From contig MWTC01000038.1 of the NCBI GenBank assembly GCA_002066995.1, forward strand, positions 1 through 64,000: 64,000 nucleotides of DNA. The letters run 5' to 3'. Under the pieces are notes generated by a model, which made no database searches, was not told the DNA's origin, and saw nothing but the letters and a program-made list of their open reading frames with translations. The translations under genes were made by a program, and so were the position numbers. This document shows, piece after piece, positions 51,362 to 60,502 of this stretch. The stretch comes from Sphingobacteriales bacterium UTBCD1. Lineage in GTDB: Bacteria > Bacteroidota > Bacteroidia > Chitinophagales > Chitinophagaceae. The stretch's first letter is position 1. Each line of letters opens with the position of its first letter.

Positions 51362-52228
51362 ATGCCACGAATTATCAAATCAGGACTCATTCAAATGTCA
51401 TTGCCGAAAACCGAAGGTGAAGGAACGATTGCAGAGATCAAAGAAGCGATGGTGCAGAAACATATTCCTTACATTGAAAATGCGGGCAAGCAAGGCGTGC
51501 AGATTCTTTGCCTGCAGGAAATTTTCAATACACCTTATTTCTGCCCGGGACAGGATCCCAAATGGTATGAAAGCGCCGAATCCGTTCCCGGCCCGACAAC
51601 AGAACGATTGGCGGCGTATGCAAAGAAATATAATATGGTAATGATCGTTCCTATGTATGAAAAAGAACAGGCGGGCGTTTTATACAATACTGCAGCCGTG
51701 ATTGATGCTGACGGAACATACTTAGGCAAATACAGGAAGAATCATATACCGCATACGTCCGGTTTCTGGGAAAAATATTTCTTTAAACCCGGCAATCTCG
51801 GATATCCCGTATTTCAAACAAGGTATGCTAAGGTCGGAGTTTACATTTGTTATGACCGCCACTTTCCTGACGGAGCCAGGTGTCTCGGTTTGAACGGAGC
51901 CGAAATCGTTTACAATCCGTCTGCAACTGTTGCAGGCTTATCACAATATTTATGGAAACTGGAACAACCGGCTCATGCTGCTGCCAATGGTTATTTCATG
52001 GGTTGTATAAACCGTGTAGGCAACGAAAAACCATGGAACCTCGGAAAATTTTATGGCTCTTCTTATTTCGTGGATCCGAGAGGACAAATATTTTCAATCG
52101 CTTCAGAAGATAAAGACGAACTGCTTGTTGCCGGATTTGATCTCGATATGATTGAAGAAGTGAGAAGCGTATGGCAGTTTTTCAGGGATCGCCGCCCTGA
52201 AACTTATGGAAAACTCGTTGAACTTTAA
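51362..52228 (+). CDS. Beta-ureidopropionase (N-carbamoyl-beta-alanine amidohydrolase), nitrilase superfamily
   Basis: 288 residues with the Glu-Lys-Cys triad of the nitrilase superfamily. Glu lies in LCLQEIFNTPYFCPGQD near residue 45. Lys lies in YLGKYRKNHIPHTSGFWEKYF near residue 125. Cys lies in GVYICYDRHFPDGARCLGLNGAE near residue 163. The wording is typical of bacterial beta-ureidopropionases. It would cleave N-carbamoyl-beta-alanine to beta-alanine, carbon dioxide and ammonia, directly after dihydropyrimidinase. Confidence 0.92.
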   Translation: MPRIIKSGLIQMSLPKTEGEGTIAEIKEAMVQKHIPYIENAGKQGVQILCLQEIFNTPYFCPGQDPKWYESAESVPGPTTERLAAYAKKYNMVMIVPMYEKEQAGVLYNTAAVIDADGTYLGKYRKNHIPHTSGFWEKYFFKPGNLGYPVFQTRYAKVGVYICYDRHFPDGARCLGLNGAEIVYNPSATVAGLSQYLWKLEQPAHAAANGYFMGCINRVGNEKPWNLGKFYGSSYFVDPRGQIFSIASEDKDELLVAGFDLDMIEEVRSVWQFFRDRRPETYGKLVEL

Positions 52229-52296
52229 TATTTATACTGATTGATGAATATTCTATTGTACAACATGTAACAAATAACATTCAACACAACTGATAA

Positions 52297-53661
52297 ATGG
52301 CAATTCAAAACAACAGACTCTCAACTGAACAATACGAACAAAACTTCAGGGATATAGATCCCCGGTTTGAAAGCAGCACTGCAGCGAAAGTGGAAGCCAA
52401 CCGGTGCTTGTTTTGTTACGACGCTCCCTGCACCAAAAGCTGCCCAACACATATAGATGTTCCTAAATTCATTAAACAAATTGCAACAGATAATGTAAAG
52501 GGCTCTGCTCATACTATCTTTATTTCAAATATCATGGGAGCAGGATGCAGCAAAGTTTGTCCTGTGGAAAAACTATGCGAAGGCGCCTGCGTGTACAATT
52601 TACTGGAAGAGGAACCCATCCAGATTGCAAAACTCCAGGAATACTCAACGTTAAAAGCTTTGGAGGAAAATTGGAAATTATTTGAACGAAAACCATCTAC
52701 CGGGAAAAAAGTTGCCATCATTGGTGCAGGTCCTTCCGGTTTAAGCTGTGCCCATGTATTGGCGGTAGAAGGTGTTGATGTTACCATTTTTGAAAAAGAA
52801 AAGAAAGGGGGCGGCCTGATGACTTTTGGAATTGCAGCGTATAAAGTCACACCTGAATTTTGTGAAAGCGAGGTGAACTATATCACTTCAACCGGTGGCA
52901 TTGAAATAAAATATAATCATGAGCTCGGTAAGAATCTGCCGGCCGGCAGGCAGGGTATTACACTGCCGCAATTAAAAAAGGAATTCGATGCCACATATCT
53001 CGCATTCGGAGTAGGTGAAACAAGGCCTTTAAAAATACCCGGAGAAAAACTGGAAGGCGTGGTGGACGCAATAAAATTTATTTATGAACTCAGAAATAAC
53101 GGCTACTCTTCTGTACCGGTCGGGGATAAAGTTGCTGTGATCGGAATGGGAATGACCGCTATTGATGCAGCCACACAATCCAAACGGTTAGGAGCAAAAG
53201 AAGTGACACTGATCTACCGGAGAACCGAAGAAGAAATGCCCTGCACTGAATATGAATTCAACCTGGCAAAACTGGATGGTTGCGAAGTAATCTGGCTCGC
53301 ATCCCCCATAAAAATAAAAGGCCGGAAAGGAAAAGTAAAAAGCCTCGTGTGCAGCAGGATGAAGCTCGGTGAACCGGACGCTTCAGGCCGCCGCTCCCCT
53401 GTTGGAACAGGGGAAACATTTACCCTTGATGTGGACATGGTGATCAAAGCAACAGGGCAGGCTCCGTTTGAAAAACTGATTAATAAATTAAAAATTAAAA
53501 ATGCAAAAGGGAAAATCAGTATTGATTCAAATGGCGCTACCAATATCAAAGGTGTTTTTGCCGGTGGTGATGCGGTGAATGGAGGAAAAGAAGTAGTGGA
53601 TGCAGTGGAAGCAGGAAAAAATGGCGCAAATGCTATTTTGAAATATATCGGGTTACGCTGA
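52297..53661 (+). CDS. preT: NAD(P)-dependent dihydropyrimidine dehydrogenase subunit PreT
   Basis: 454 residues, GltD-like. The N-terminal Fe-S part has RCLFCYDAPCTKSCPTHIDV near residue 32 and GAGCSKVCPVEKLCEGACV near residue 82. The FAD-binding motif is IIGAGPSGLSCAHVLA near residue 142. The NAD(P) motif is VIGMGMTAIDAATQSKRLGA near residue 282. It takes electrons from NAD(P)H for PreA. Odd feature: six codons LPAGRQ (residues 214-219, 52936-52953) form an insertion in the loop before ITLPQLKKEF, made from a 14-bp perfect palindrome (CTGCCGGCCGGCAG). Confidence 0.92.
   Translation: MAIQNNRLSTEQYEQNFRDIDPRFESSTAAKVEANRCLFCYDAPCTKSCPTHIDVPKFIKQIATDNVKGSAHTIFISNIMGAGCSKVCPVEKLCEGACVYNLLEEEPIQIAKLQEYSTLKALEENWKLFERKPSTGKKVAIIGAGPSGLSCAHVLAVEGVDVTIFEKEKKGGGLMTFGIAAYKVTPEFCESEVNYITSTGGIEIKYNHELGKNLPAGRQGITLPQLKKEFDATYLAFGVGETRPLKIPGEKLEGVVDAIKFIYELRNNGYSSVPVGDKVAVIGMGMTAIDAATQSKRLGAKEVTLIYRRTEEEMPCTEYEFNLAKLDGCEVIWLASPIKIKGRKGKVKSLVCSRMKLGEPDASGRRSPVGTGETFTLDVDMVIKATGQAPFEKLINKLKIKNAKGKISIDSNGATNIKGVFAGGDAVNGGKEVVDAVEAGKNGANAILKYIGLR
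52936..52953 (+). repeat. In-frame palindromic insertion encoding LPAGRQ inside preT
   Basis: CTGCCGGCCGGCAGGCAG reads as LPAGRQ. The first 14 bases (52936-52949) are a perfect palindrome of high G+C within an AT-rich gene. It sits between GKN and the conserved ITLPQLKKEF segment, in a surface loop where length variation should be tolerated. Confidence 0.65.
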
Positions 53662-53671
53662 TTGCTGCAAA

Positions 53672-54031
53672 TTGTATTATAATGAATGCAGGGTATTAAA
53701 TAAAAGCAGGCTAAAAATATTGAACATGACTTTTGATTTTTTCCCTCAAATAATTGAGTTAAACAAAATTCCTATCAGGCAGAAAGAATATGTCATTTCC
53801 GGGCAGTTTTTGAATAGCGCCGCTGATACAGGAGCAAATATGGAAGAAGCAAAAACGGCTCAGACAAAAAATAATTTTATAACAAAAATATCGGTCACTA
53901 CTAAAGAAGCAAGAAAAACAAAATATCTTTTACGGCTTTTAGATAAAAATCAATTGCTGAAACATGATGATACCGACTGGTTAAATAAAACTGAATACCT
54001 GATATATATTCTGAACAAAATCCTAAAGTAA
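53672..54031 (+). CDS. Four-helix-bundle protein (23S rRNA IVP-type family)
   Basis: 119 residues; a later start at 53726 (MTFDFFPQ) is possible. Family features: LNKIPIRQKEYVISGQFLNSAADTGANMEEAKTAQTKNNF in the middle and KEARKTKYLLRLLDKNQLL near residue 90. The family includes proteins encoded in 23S rRNA intervening sequences and many free-standing copies in Bacteroidota; some are mobile or inert. This copy lies between preT and preA and looks open, though some positions (FLNSAADTG) differ from the usual LLRSATSIG. Function unknown. Confidence 0.72.
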   Translation: MYYNECRVLNKSRLKILNMTFDFFPQIIELNKIPIRQKEYVISGQFLNSAADTGANMEEAKTAQTKNNFITKISVTTKEARKTKYLLRLLDKNQLLKHDDTDWLNKTEYLIYILNKILK

Positions 54032-54076
54032 GCACAGAATCATTTAATTAAAAATAATTCATCATAAATAACAATC

Positions 54077-55345
54077 ATGGCAGACCTGACTTGTAACTTT
54101 CTCGGCATCCATTCTCCCAATCCTTTCTGGCTGGCAAGCGCTCCGCCGACAGACAAAAAATATAATGTACTCCGTGCATTTGAAGCCGGATGGGGCGGCG
54201 TAGTATGGAAGACACTGGGTACCCAGGTGAAAAATGTTTCTTCCCGCTATTCGGCAGTGAACTATAACGGTTCAAAAATGATGGGCTTCAATAATATTGA
54301 ACTTATCAGCGATCGCCCCCTGGAAATAAATCTCCGGGAGATCACCGAAGTGATTAAAGAATTTCCTGACAGGGCAATGATTGTTTCTCTCATGGCCGAT
54401 AACAACCGCAATGCATGGCATGAACTTATCAAAAAAGTGGAAGACACCGGCGCACATGGACTGGAACTGAATTTTGGCTGCCCGCATGGAATGACAGAAC
54501 GAGGTATGGGCGCCGCAGTGGGTCAAGATCCCGGGATTGCCTGCATGGTAGTGGAATGGGTGATGGAAGCAGCAACAATACCGGTCATTACCAAACTCAC
54601 TCCGAATGTTCACTCGGTTGTACCTACAGGAAGATCGGTGGTAAAAGCCGGATCCAATGCATTGTCATTGATCAACACGATTCAGTCGGTAACCGGAATT
54701 GATCTCGATACATTTGTGCCAAATCCGAATGTTGGCGGCAAGTCTGTCTTTGGCGGTTATTGCGGACCGGCAGTAAAACCTATCGCATTAAAAATGCTTG
54801 CCACACTTTCTCAGGATGAAGTGACGAATAAAGTTCCCATATCCGGTATCGGTGGCATCAGCACATGGAAAGATGCAGTAGAGTTCATGCTGCTTGGAGC
54901 TACTTCCGTACAGGTTTGTACTGCTGCAATGAAATACGGTTTCCGTATCGTAGAAGATCTATGCGAAGGCATGAGCAACTGGATGGAGGAAAAAGGTTTT
55001 AAAACAATTAATGATTTTATCGGCAGATCAGTGCCGGCATTGACACATTGGGAAGACCTGGACATAAATTTTCATATTGTGGCAAATATCAGACAGGAGA
55101 AATGTATTCATTGCGGGCTTTGCCACATTGCATGTGAAGACACGTCACACCAGGCAATCAAACTGGCTTACGGAGATCCGTACAATACCTATACCATCAT
55201 AGAGGAAAATTGTGTCGGTTGCAATCTTTGCCAGTTAGTTTGTCCTGTTGATAATTGTATCACCATGGTAGAGCACCGTGTATCGCCTGAATATGTGAAC
55301 TGGGTAGAATGGCAAAAAAGAGGATTGCCGTTGAATGATCATTAA
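54077..55345 (+). CDS. preA: NAD-dependent dihydropyrimidine dehydrogenase subunit PreA
   Basis: 422 residues. The N-terminal TIM barrel is of the dihydroorotate dehydrogenase type. FMN contacts are seen in NPFWLASAPPTD near the start, LELNFGCPHGMTERGMGAAVGQD near residue 133, VITKLTPNV near residue 173 and ISGIGGISTWKDA near residue 255. Two ferredoxin clusters at the C-terminus carry the cysteines CIHCGLCHIACED (from residue 343) and CVGCNLCQLVCPVDNC (near residue 380). It reduces uracil or thymine to the dihydro form with PreT. It completes the pathway present in this cluster. Confidence 0.94.
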   Translation: MADLTCNFLGIHSPNPFWLASAPPTDKKYNVLRAFEAGWGGVVWKTLGTQVKNVSSRYSAVNYNGSKMMGFNNIELISDRPLEINLREITEVIKEFPDRAMIVSLMADNNRNAWHELIKKVEDTGAHGLELNFGCPHGMTERGMGAAVGQDPGIACMVVEWVMEAATIPVITKLTPNVHSVVPTGRSVVKAGSNALSLINTIQSVTGIDLDTFVPNPNVGGKSVFGGYCGPAVKPIALKMLATLSQDEVTNKVPISGIGGISTWKDAVEFMLLGATSVQVCTAAMKYGFRIVEDLCEGMSNWMEEKGFKTINDFIGRSVPALTHWEDLDINFHIVANIRQEKCIHCGLCHIACEDTSHQAIKLAYGDPYNTYTIIEENCVGCNLCQLVCPVDNCITMVEHRVSPEYVNWVEWQKRGLPLNDH

Positions 55346-55545
55346 CTGCAGCCTAACTAAACTTCAGGGATCAACTAATTAAATGTTATAGTGACAACCA
55401 GCGGAACCAGGTAAGAATTTCTTTCTCCCTGTATTATTTTGTAGGAAACCATAAACCCGGAGGAAAATAAAACTCCAAAAAATGAGTTATACTATTTCCC
55501 GGTTTGACTTTAGGGTAAACCTATATGCGTGTTCATTGGAAAAAT

Positions 55546-57576
55546 TTACCAGATCCTGATTCTTATACTGTCTGCACGGTACATTTTTTCTCCCGGCTGC
55601 ACATTGAACTGGGTATAAAAAGGATCGAAGTTCATTATTGATCCGTTCACTCTCCAGATGGCAGGAGAATGAACATCCACATTGATTAACATCCTTTGAA
55701 ATTCAGGTTTCATTTTAGAACGCCAGATCAAACCAAAAGATAACATGAACCTTTGTTCGGGAGTGAGCCCGTTAATTTTTACCGTATCCCTGCCCTGCTT
55801 TGTCAGCTTGAATGCATCAAACGCAATGGCCAATCCTCCTATATCAGCAATATTTTCTCCATTGGTTGCCGCACCATTCACATGCAGGCTGTCCAGCACA
55901 GTGAAACTGTTGTACAGGTCAATCACTTTTTGCCCCAGCGCTTTGAATTTTTCATAATCTTCCGGTGCCCACCAGTTTTTTAGATTGCCGTCTTTATCAT
56001 ATTGAGCGCCCTGGTCATCAAAACCATGGGTCATTTCATGGCCAATGACCATTCCGATACCACCATAGTTGATGGCATCGTCCGCATTTTCATAAAAATA
56101 TGGTGGTTGCAGGATGCCTGCGGGAAAAACAATTTCATTCATCGGCGGATTATAATACGCATCAACTGTAGGCGGAGTCATTCCCCATTCGGTACGGTCA
56201 ACCGGTTTATCAATTTTGGCTTTCTGAAAATTGAATTCATCTTCATTCAGAGCAATGATGTTATTAAAGTAGCCTGACTTGTCAATGTTCACTTTACTGT
56301 AATCCCTCCATTTATCAGGATAGCCGATCTTTTTGGTAAAGGATGCTAATTTTTCTTTTGCTTTGGTCTTGGTGCTGTCACTCATCCAGTCGAGCTTATT
56401 GATGCGGGCGGCAAATGCTTTCTGCAGGTTTTCCACCAGCCCGAGCATTCTTTTCTTAGCAGATTCAGAAAAATATTTTTTTACATAAAGCTGACCCAGC
56501 GCTTCTCCTAACTGCATGTCCGTCCTGCTTACCATTCTTTCCCATCTTGGTTTCTGGCTTTGCTGGCCGGTCATCACTTTTGAGAAATCAAACTGTGCAT
56601 TCACAAAATCACTGCTGAGTGCGGCTGAAAAACTGCGGATAGTGTGAAATGCCAAATAGTTCTTCCAGCGCTCCAATGGTGTTGACTGCAGCATTTGATT
56701 AACTTTTTCAAAGAAACCCGGTTGCCCTATATTAACACTATCGGTTTTAATGTTCAGGCTTGACAAAAATGTTCCCAATGCGAATACCGGCATTTTTTTA
56801 TCGGCAGCAGCAACTGGAATCTTATTATAGTTTGCCTGAGGATCACGCACCTCCACCCTGGTCTTGTGTGATGCTGCCAGTTGCTTTTCAAAATTATAAA
56901 CCGTCAGTGCATTTTTGACTGAGGTGGCAGAATCAGTTCCGGTTAGTTTAAATGTTCCCGAAATATAGGCAAGGTAAGCATCTGTTATTTGTTTTGATGC
57001 AGGATCGTTCCTGAAATAATAATCCCTGTCGGGCAATCCAAGCCCGCCCTGGTAAAAATTCAGAATATTATAACCGCTGTTTTTCTCATCGCTGCCTACA
57101 TAACTAAAGAACAAGAGGTAAGAACCTTTCTGATACTGCTCCGCAACGAATGACATTATTTCCGAAGGGGATTTGATTGCATTAATGGTTTGCAGAAATG
57201 GTTTCAGGGGCTCATACCCTAACTTGTCAATAGCTGCAGAATCCATTCCGGATCTGTAGAAATCACCAACAAGTTGCTCCATGCTTCCTTTAGTATGATC
57301 ACTCTTTGAAACATCTTCCAAAATACCATGTAAATCTTGCCTGGATTTCCGGGCAAGATCAAAAAATCCCCCGGCACCTGTTTCGGTTGCCGGTATCACT
57401 GCATTAGCTACCCACTTACCATTTACATAATCAAAAAAATCGTCGCCCGGTTTTATGGAAGAATCCATTCCGGTTCTTTCAATGAATCCGGATGTCTTTT
57501 GTTCGGAACCGGAGTTTTTACAGCTAAAAATAAAAATTGCAGCAAGTAAAATTGTGACAGGCAGTAATTGTCGCAT
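55546..57576 (-). CDS. M13 family metallopeptidase (neprilysin/PepO type), lipoprotein
   Basis: 676 residues. Lipoprotein signal with Cys near residue 19 (AAIFIFSCKNSG). The zinc motif HExxH is in MVIGHEMTHGFDDQGAQYDKDG near residue 511, and the third ligand Glu is in ENIADIGGLAIAFDAF near residue 572. NAYYNPPMNEIVFPAGILQPP-like wording precedes the zinc site. It is probably an exported endopeptidase of small peptides, anchored in the periplasm or outer membrane. No operon partner; a 400-bp non-coding stretch follows on its upstream side. Confidence 0.93.
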   Translation of the reverse strand: MRQLLPVTILLAAIFIFSCKNSGSEQKTSGFIERTGMDSSIKPGDDFFDYVNGKWVANAVIPATETGAGGFFDLARKSRQDLHGILEDVSKSDHTKGSMEQLVGDFYRSGMDSAAIDKLGYEPLKPFLQTINAIKSPSEIMSFVAEQYQKGSYLLFFSYVGSDEKNSGYNILNFYQGGLGLPDRDYYFRNDPASKQITDAYLAYISGTFKLTGTDSATSVKNALTVYNFEKQLAASHKTRVEVRDPQANYNKIPVAAADKKMPVFALGTFLSSLNIKTDSVNIGQPGFFEKVNQMLQSTPLERWKNYLAFHTIRSFSAALSSDFVNAQFDFSKVMTGQQSQKPRWERMVSRTDMQLGEALGQLYVKKYFSESAKKRMLGLVENLQKAFAARINKLDWMSDSTKTKAKEKLASFTKKIGYPDKWRDYSKVNIDKSGYFNNIIALNEDEFNFQKAKIDKPVDRTEWGMTPPTVDAYYNPPMNEIVFPAGILQPPYFYENADDAINYGGIGMVIGHEMTHGFDDQGAQYDKDGNLKNWWAPEDYEKFKALGQKVIDLYNSFTVLDSLHVNGAATNGENIADIGGLAIAFDAFKLTKQGRDTVKINGLTPEQRFMLSFGLIWRSKMKPEFQRMLINVDVHSPAIWRVNGSIMNFDPFYTQFNVQPGEKMYRADSIRIRIW

Positions 57577-58030
57577 CGCAGGTTGGGTTTTGGTAAATAT
57601 AAGGAAATCAGGGCAAGAATTTTTGTGAATTCCATAAATGGCAATTCCTTCACCGGCTCCTTATATCAGAAAAATATTCATAAACTGTCTTTTAAAATAA
57701 ATTTCCTGAATGAATAAATTTTAATTGATATACGGTTTATGGTGAAATAAATTCCATAACAACAGCTCCTTTTCGAAAAACGGAATTTATTTTTTTTGAC
57801 TGCTTCAGCGGGCAGGTTTTTAATATTCGCCTGATGCTATCGCTATAATCAATTGTTAATATGAAAACAACGAATCTGCATACTTGTTCTTCTAATGATA
57901 CTGAATCAGGTTCACATGAGACAAAGTACAGAAGCAAAAATTATTTTTTTAAACCCTGTAACCTTTTCATTCCTTACGAACTCCATTATAGTGTCGTCCG
58001 AAATTTATAAATCAAATAAAATTAAAAATT

Positions 58031-58573
58031 ATGAAAGCATTAAAATCACTTACAGGATGGGCATCAGGCCTTATGGCATGTGCTGTAATGTTATCTTCAA
58101 CAGCTTCGGCACAGAATACGCCCCAATTAACTGACCCGGAAATTGCCTCCGTTGCAGTTACAGCAAACCAGATAGATGTAAACTATGGCAAGATCGCCCT
58201 TAGGAAAACAAAAAATGCAGAAGCAAGACAATTTGCTCAAACCATGATCAATGACCACCAAAACATTATTAAGCAGGCCGTTGCTTTAGCTAAAAAGTTA
58301 GGTGTCACCCCTAAAACCAATGCAGTAACTCAGTCATTGCTGAAAGGTGAAAAAGAAGAAACTGCCAAACTTAACAAATTAAAAGGCGAAGCATTTGCAA
58401 AAGCATACATTGACAATGAAGTTGCTTACCATGAAGCTGTGATCAATTCTGTCAAAACTTTGCTGATACCGGAAACGCAAAATGCAGAGTTGAAGGATTT
58501 GCTGGTCAAAGTATCACCGTTACTGGACCACCACCTGGAAATGGCAAAAATGGCACAGGCAAAAATTAAATAG
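58031..58573 (+). CDS. DUF4142 domain secreted protein
   Basis: 180 residues with a signal peptide (SLTGWASGLMACAVMLSSTASAQ). DUF4142 four-helix pattern: DPEIASVAVTANQIDVNYGKIAL near residue 38, then ARQFAQTMINDHQNIIKQA and HHLEMAKMAQ at the end. The family contains His-rich periplasmic helical bundles that may bind metal. It is followed 11 bp later by a cupredoxin gene on the same strand, suggesting a metal- or redox-related unit. Confidence 0.9.
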   Translation: MKALKSLTGWASGLMACAVMLSSTASAQNTPQLTDPEIASVAVTANQIDVNYGKIALRKTKNAEARQFAQTMINDHQNIIKQAVALAKKLGVTPKTNAVTQSLLKGEKEETAKLNKLKGEAFAKAYIDNEVAYHEAVINSVKTLLIPETQNAELKDLLVKVSPLLDHHLEMAKMAQAKIK

Positions 58574-58584
58574 GAGATCATAAA

Positions 58585-58956
58585 ATGAAAAAAAGGATTT
58601 TAACAGTAGCGGCTCTATCTATATTAGGCATAGCTATAGCGATGATAAGTTGTAACTCAAATAAAAGTAATAACAATGCGCAGCAAAAGAGTTCAGGGAG
58701 TACTTCAAAAGTTGATACGGTTATCATCAGCGGGATGCAGTTTCAACCTGCGCAGCTTACTGTCAGCACGGGCGATACGGTTATCTGGATCAATAAGGAC
58801 ATTGTTACACACAACGTAACTGATTCTCTGAATGCCTGGACTTCGGGAAATATCGATATCGGGAACTCGTGGAAGTCGGCTCCTCAAAAGAGTTTCAATT
58901 ACTTCTGCAGCATTCATCCCACTATGAAAGGATCCGTAACCGTGGTTAACAAGTAA
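58585..58956 (+). CDS. Cupredoxin (plastocyanin/azurin-like) lipoprotein
   Basis: 123 residues. Lipoprotein signal with the lipobox Cys near residue 23 (IAMISCNSNK). The cupredoxin beta-sandwich starts at VDTVIISGMQFQPAQLTVSTGDTVIWIN. Copper ligands are the His in IVTHNVTDS, and Cys, His and Met in YFCSIHPTMKGSVTV at the C-terminus, giving a type 1 centre. It carries single electrons in the periplasm. It forms a pair with the DUF4142 gene and is closed by a terminator. Confidence 0.92.
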   Translation: MKKRILTVAALSILGIAIAMISCNSNKSNNNAQQKSSGSTSKVDTVIISGMQFQPAQLTVSTGDTVIWINKDIVTHNVTDSLNAWTSGNIDIGNSWKSAPQKSFNYFCSIHPTMKGSVTVVNK

Positions 58957-58992
58957 TGCAGTGTACCTCCTTTTCATTTTGATGTTCTTTGA

Positions 58993-59028
58993 AACTGCCC
59001 TCATATCAGAGTTGAGGGCAGTTTTTTT
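58993..59028 (+). terminator. Rho-independent terminator after the cupredoxin gene
   Basis: Perfect 11-bp stem AACTGCCCTCA (58993-59003) / TGAGGGCAGTT (59013-59023) with a 9-nt loop, followed by a run of T (to 59028). Strong factor-independent terminator. Confidence 0.88.
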
Positions 59029-59077
59029 GTAACTTGGCATTAAGATTCATTTTTGTTAACCATAGAAATCAGATGCC

Positions 59078-59755
59078 ATGGCTACATTAAATATCCCACA
59101 AGATATTTCTGATACCGAAATTATAAGAAGAGTGCTGGCCGGTGAGATTGATTTGTATGCTGCTATTGTGAAGCGCTACAACAGTTATTTATTTAAGGTA
59201 GGGAAATTGTATGGATACAATCATGATGATATTGAAGACCTGATGCAGGAGACTTATGTCAGCGCCTATACCCATTTAAAGGATTTTGAAGGGAGATCAT
59301 CATTCAAAACATGGATCGTTCAGATAATGCTTCATCAATGCTACCATAAAAAGCATAAATTAAGTTTTCAAAAAGAAAAACCTGACTCGGAAAACCTGGA
59401 GGCTGATGCCGAATCAGCGCCTGTCAAAAAAGTGTCGGACGGTGTCAGGGCGGTTCAGCAGCATGAATTGAGAGGAGTCATTGAAAACGCAATACTCAAC
59501 CTGCCCGATGAATACCGGATGGTGTTTTCGTTAAGAGAAATTACAGGGCTTTCCACTCTGGAAACCGCAGCACTGCTGAGCATTACGGAAGATAATGCTA
59601 AAGTGCGTCTGAACCGTGCAAAAAAAATGCTGCAGGAAAAGATCGGGGAATCCTACACTGACTCTGAATTGTTTGAATTCAACCTCATCTATTGCGATGT
59701 AATGGTGGATCGGGTAATGAAAGCCATCAAAGAGCTAAAACAAACGTCTGCATAA
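59078..59755 (+). CDS. ECF-type RNA polymerase sigma factor
   Basis: 225 residues. Region 2: RVLAGEIDLYAAIVKRYNSYLFKV and DLMQETYVSAYTHLKDFEGRSSFKTWIV near residue 60. Region 4: LNLPDEYRMVFSLREITGLSTLETAALLSITEDNAKVRLNRAKK near residue 150. The linker and C-terminal tail (about 25 extra residues) are longer than in typical ECF factors. No membrane anti-sigma gene is next to it; the following DUF2269 protein does not look like one. Confidence 0.92.
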   Translation: MATLNIPQDISDTEIIRRVLAGEIDLYAAIVKRYNSYLFKVGKLYGYNHDDIEDLMQETYVSAYTHLKDFEGRSSFKTWIVQIMLHQCYHKKHKLSFQKEKPDSENLEADAESAPVKKVSDGVRAVQQHELRGVIENAILNLPDEYRMVFSLREITGLSTLETAALLSITEDNAKVRLNRAKKMLQEKIGESYTDSELFEFNLIYCDVMVDRVMKAIKELKQTSA

Positions 59756-59954
59756 CCTGAAAGCAGGTTTTCGGTCATAATTTTACGGATTTATTACTTT
59801 ACTCATTTTTGATTAGCATATTGAGTGGCTACTTTTGCCATAATCTTTTTATTAACGAATTGAAAAGAAGTCCTGCTGTTGATACGAAAATTTTCATCCC
59901 GGAATTTGTTCTGCTTTCCATTTCGATAGTACAATTCAATGCGGAGGATAATAT

Positions 59955-60407
59955 ATGACCTGGTATAAAGTGCTTGTATTGGTGCATGTTCTTTCCGCTA
60001 TTTTAGGATTGGGACCGGGCTTTGTTATGATCTACATAGTAACAAGAGCAAAAAACATGACCGAACTGAGACATGCCTACCTGATCCGCAACAGGCTTCA
60101 TATATTCGTCATGGTTGGCGGCACCCTATTACTTCTTACCGGGCTGGCAATGGGAACAATTAATACTTATTTGTTCGGGGCAAAGTGGTATAGCGCCAGC
60201 CTGATTTTATTTTTAATTGCCCTGGGTTTCGGGCCGGTCGTCCTGTCGCCAAGATCAAGGCCGATCAAAGCATTACTGAAAAAACATTCCGGGGACAATA
60301 TACCGGGTGAATATTACAACCTTGCCAAAAAATTATTTTTCTACGAACGGATCGAAAATGTTTTATTCCTGGTCATCATTTTCCTGATGGTATTGAAGCC
60401 CTTTTAA
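59955..60407 (+). CDS. DUF2269 family membrane protein
   Basis: 150 residues with four hydrophobic segments (about 2-22, 45-67, 75-93, 130-148). The family-like N-terminus VLVHVLSAILGLGPGFVMIYIVTR contains the conserved His of helix 1. Members are small predicted membrane proteins, perhaps heme- or redox-related; function unknown. It is monocistronic, about 200 bp after the sigma gene. Confidence 0.85.
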   Translation: MTWYKVLVLVHVLSAILGLGPGFVMIYIVTRAKNMTELRHAYLIRNRLHIFVMVGGTLLLLTGLAMGTINTYLFGAKWYSASLILFLIALGFGPVVLSPRSRPIKALLKKHSGDNIPGEYYNLAKKLFFYERIENVLFLVIIFLMVLKPF

Positions 60408-60450
60408 TTTCCTTATCTTTTCTGGCGCAAACTCACACAAAAAGAATTAA

Positions 60451-60458
60451 TAGCTTTG
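60451..60458 (+). promoter_or_regulatory. Candidate -7 box (TAGCTTTG) for pncB
   Basis: Exact TAnnTTTG about 45 bp before the pncB start codon, giving a leader of roughly 40 bases. No TTG at the usual -33 distance was found. Confidence 0.4.
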
Positions 60459-60502
60459 CATGACCATTTAATGCTAATTTTTTCAACAGCTTCCGTATTG
60501 TA

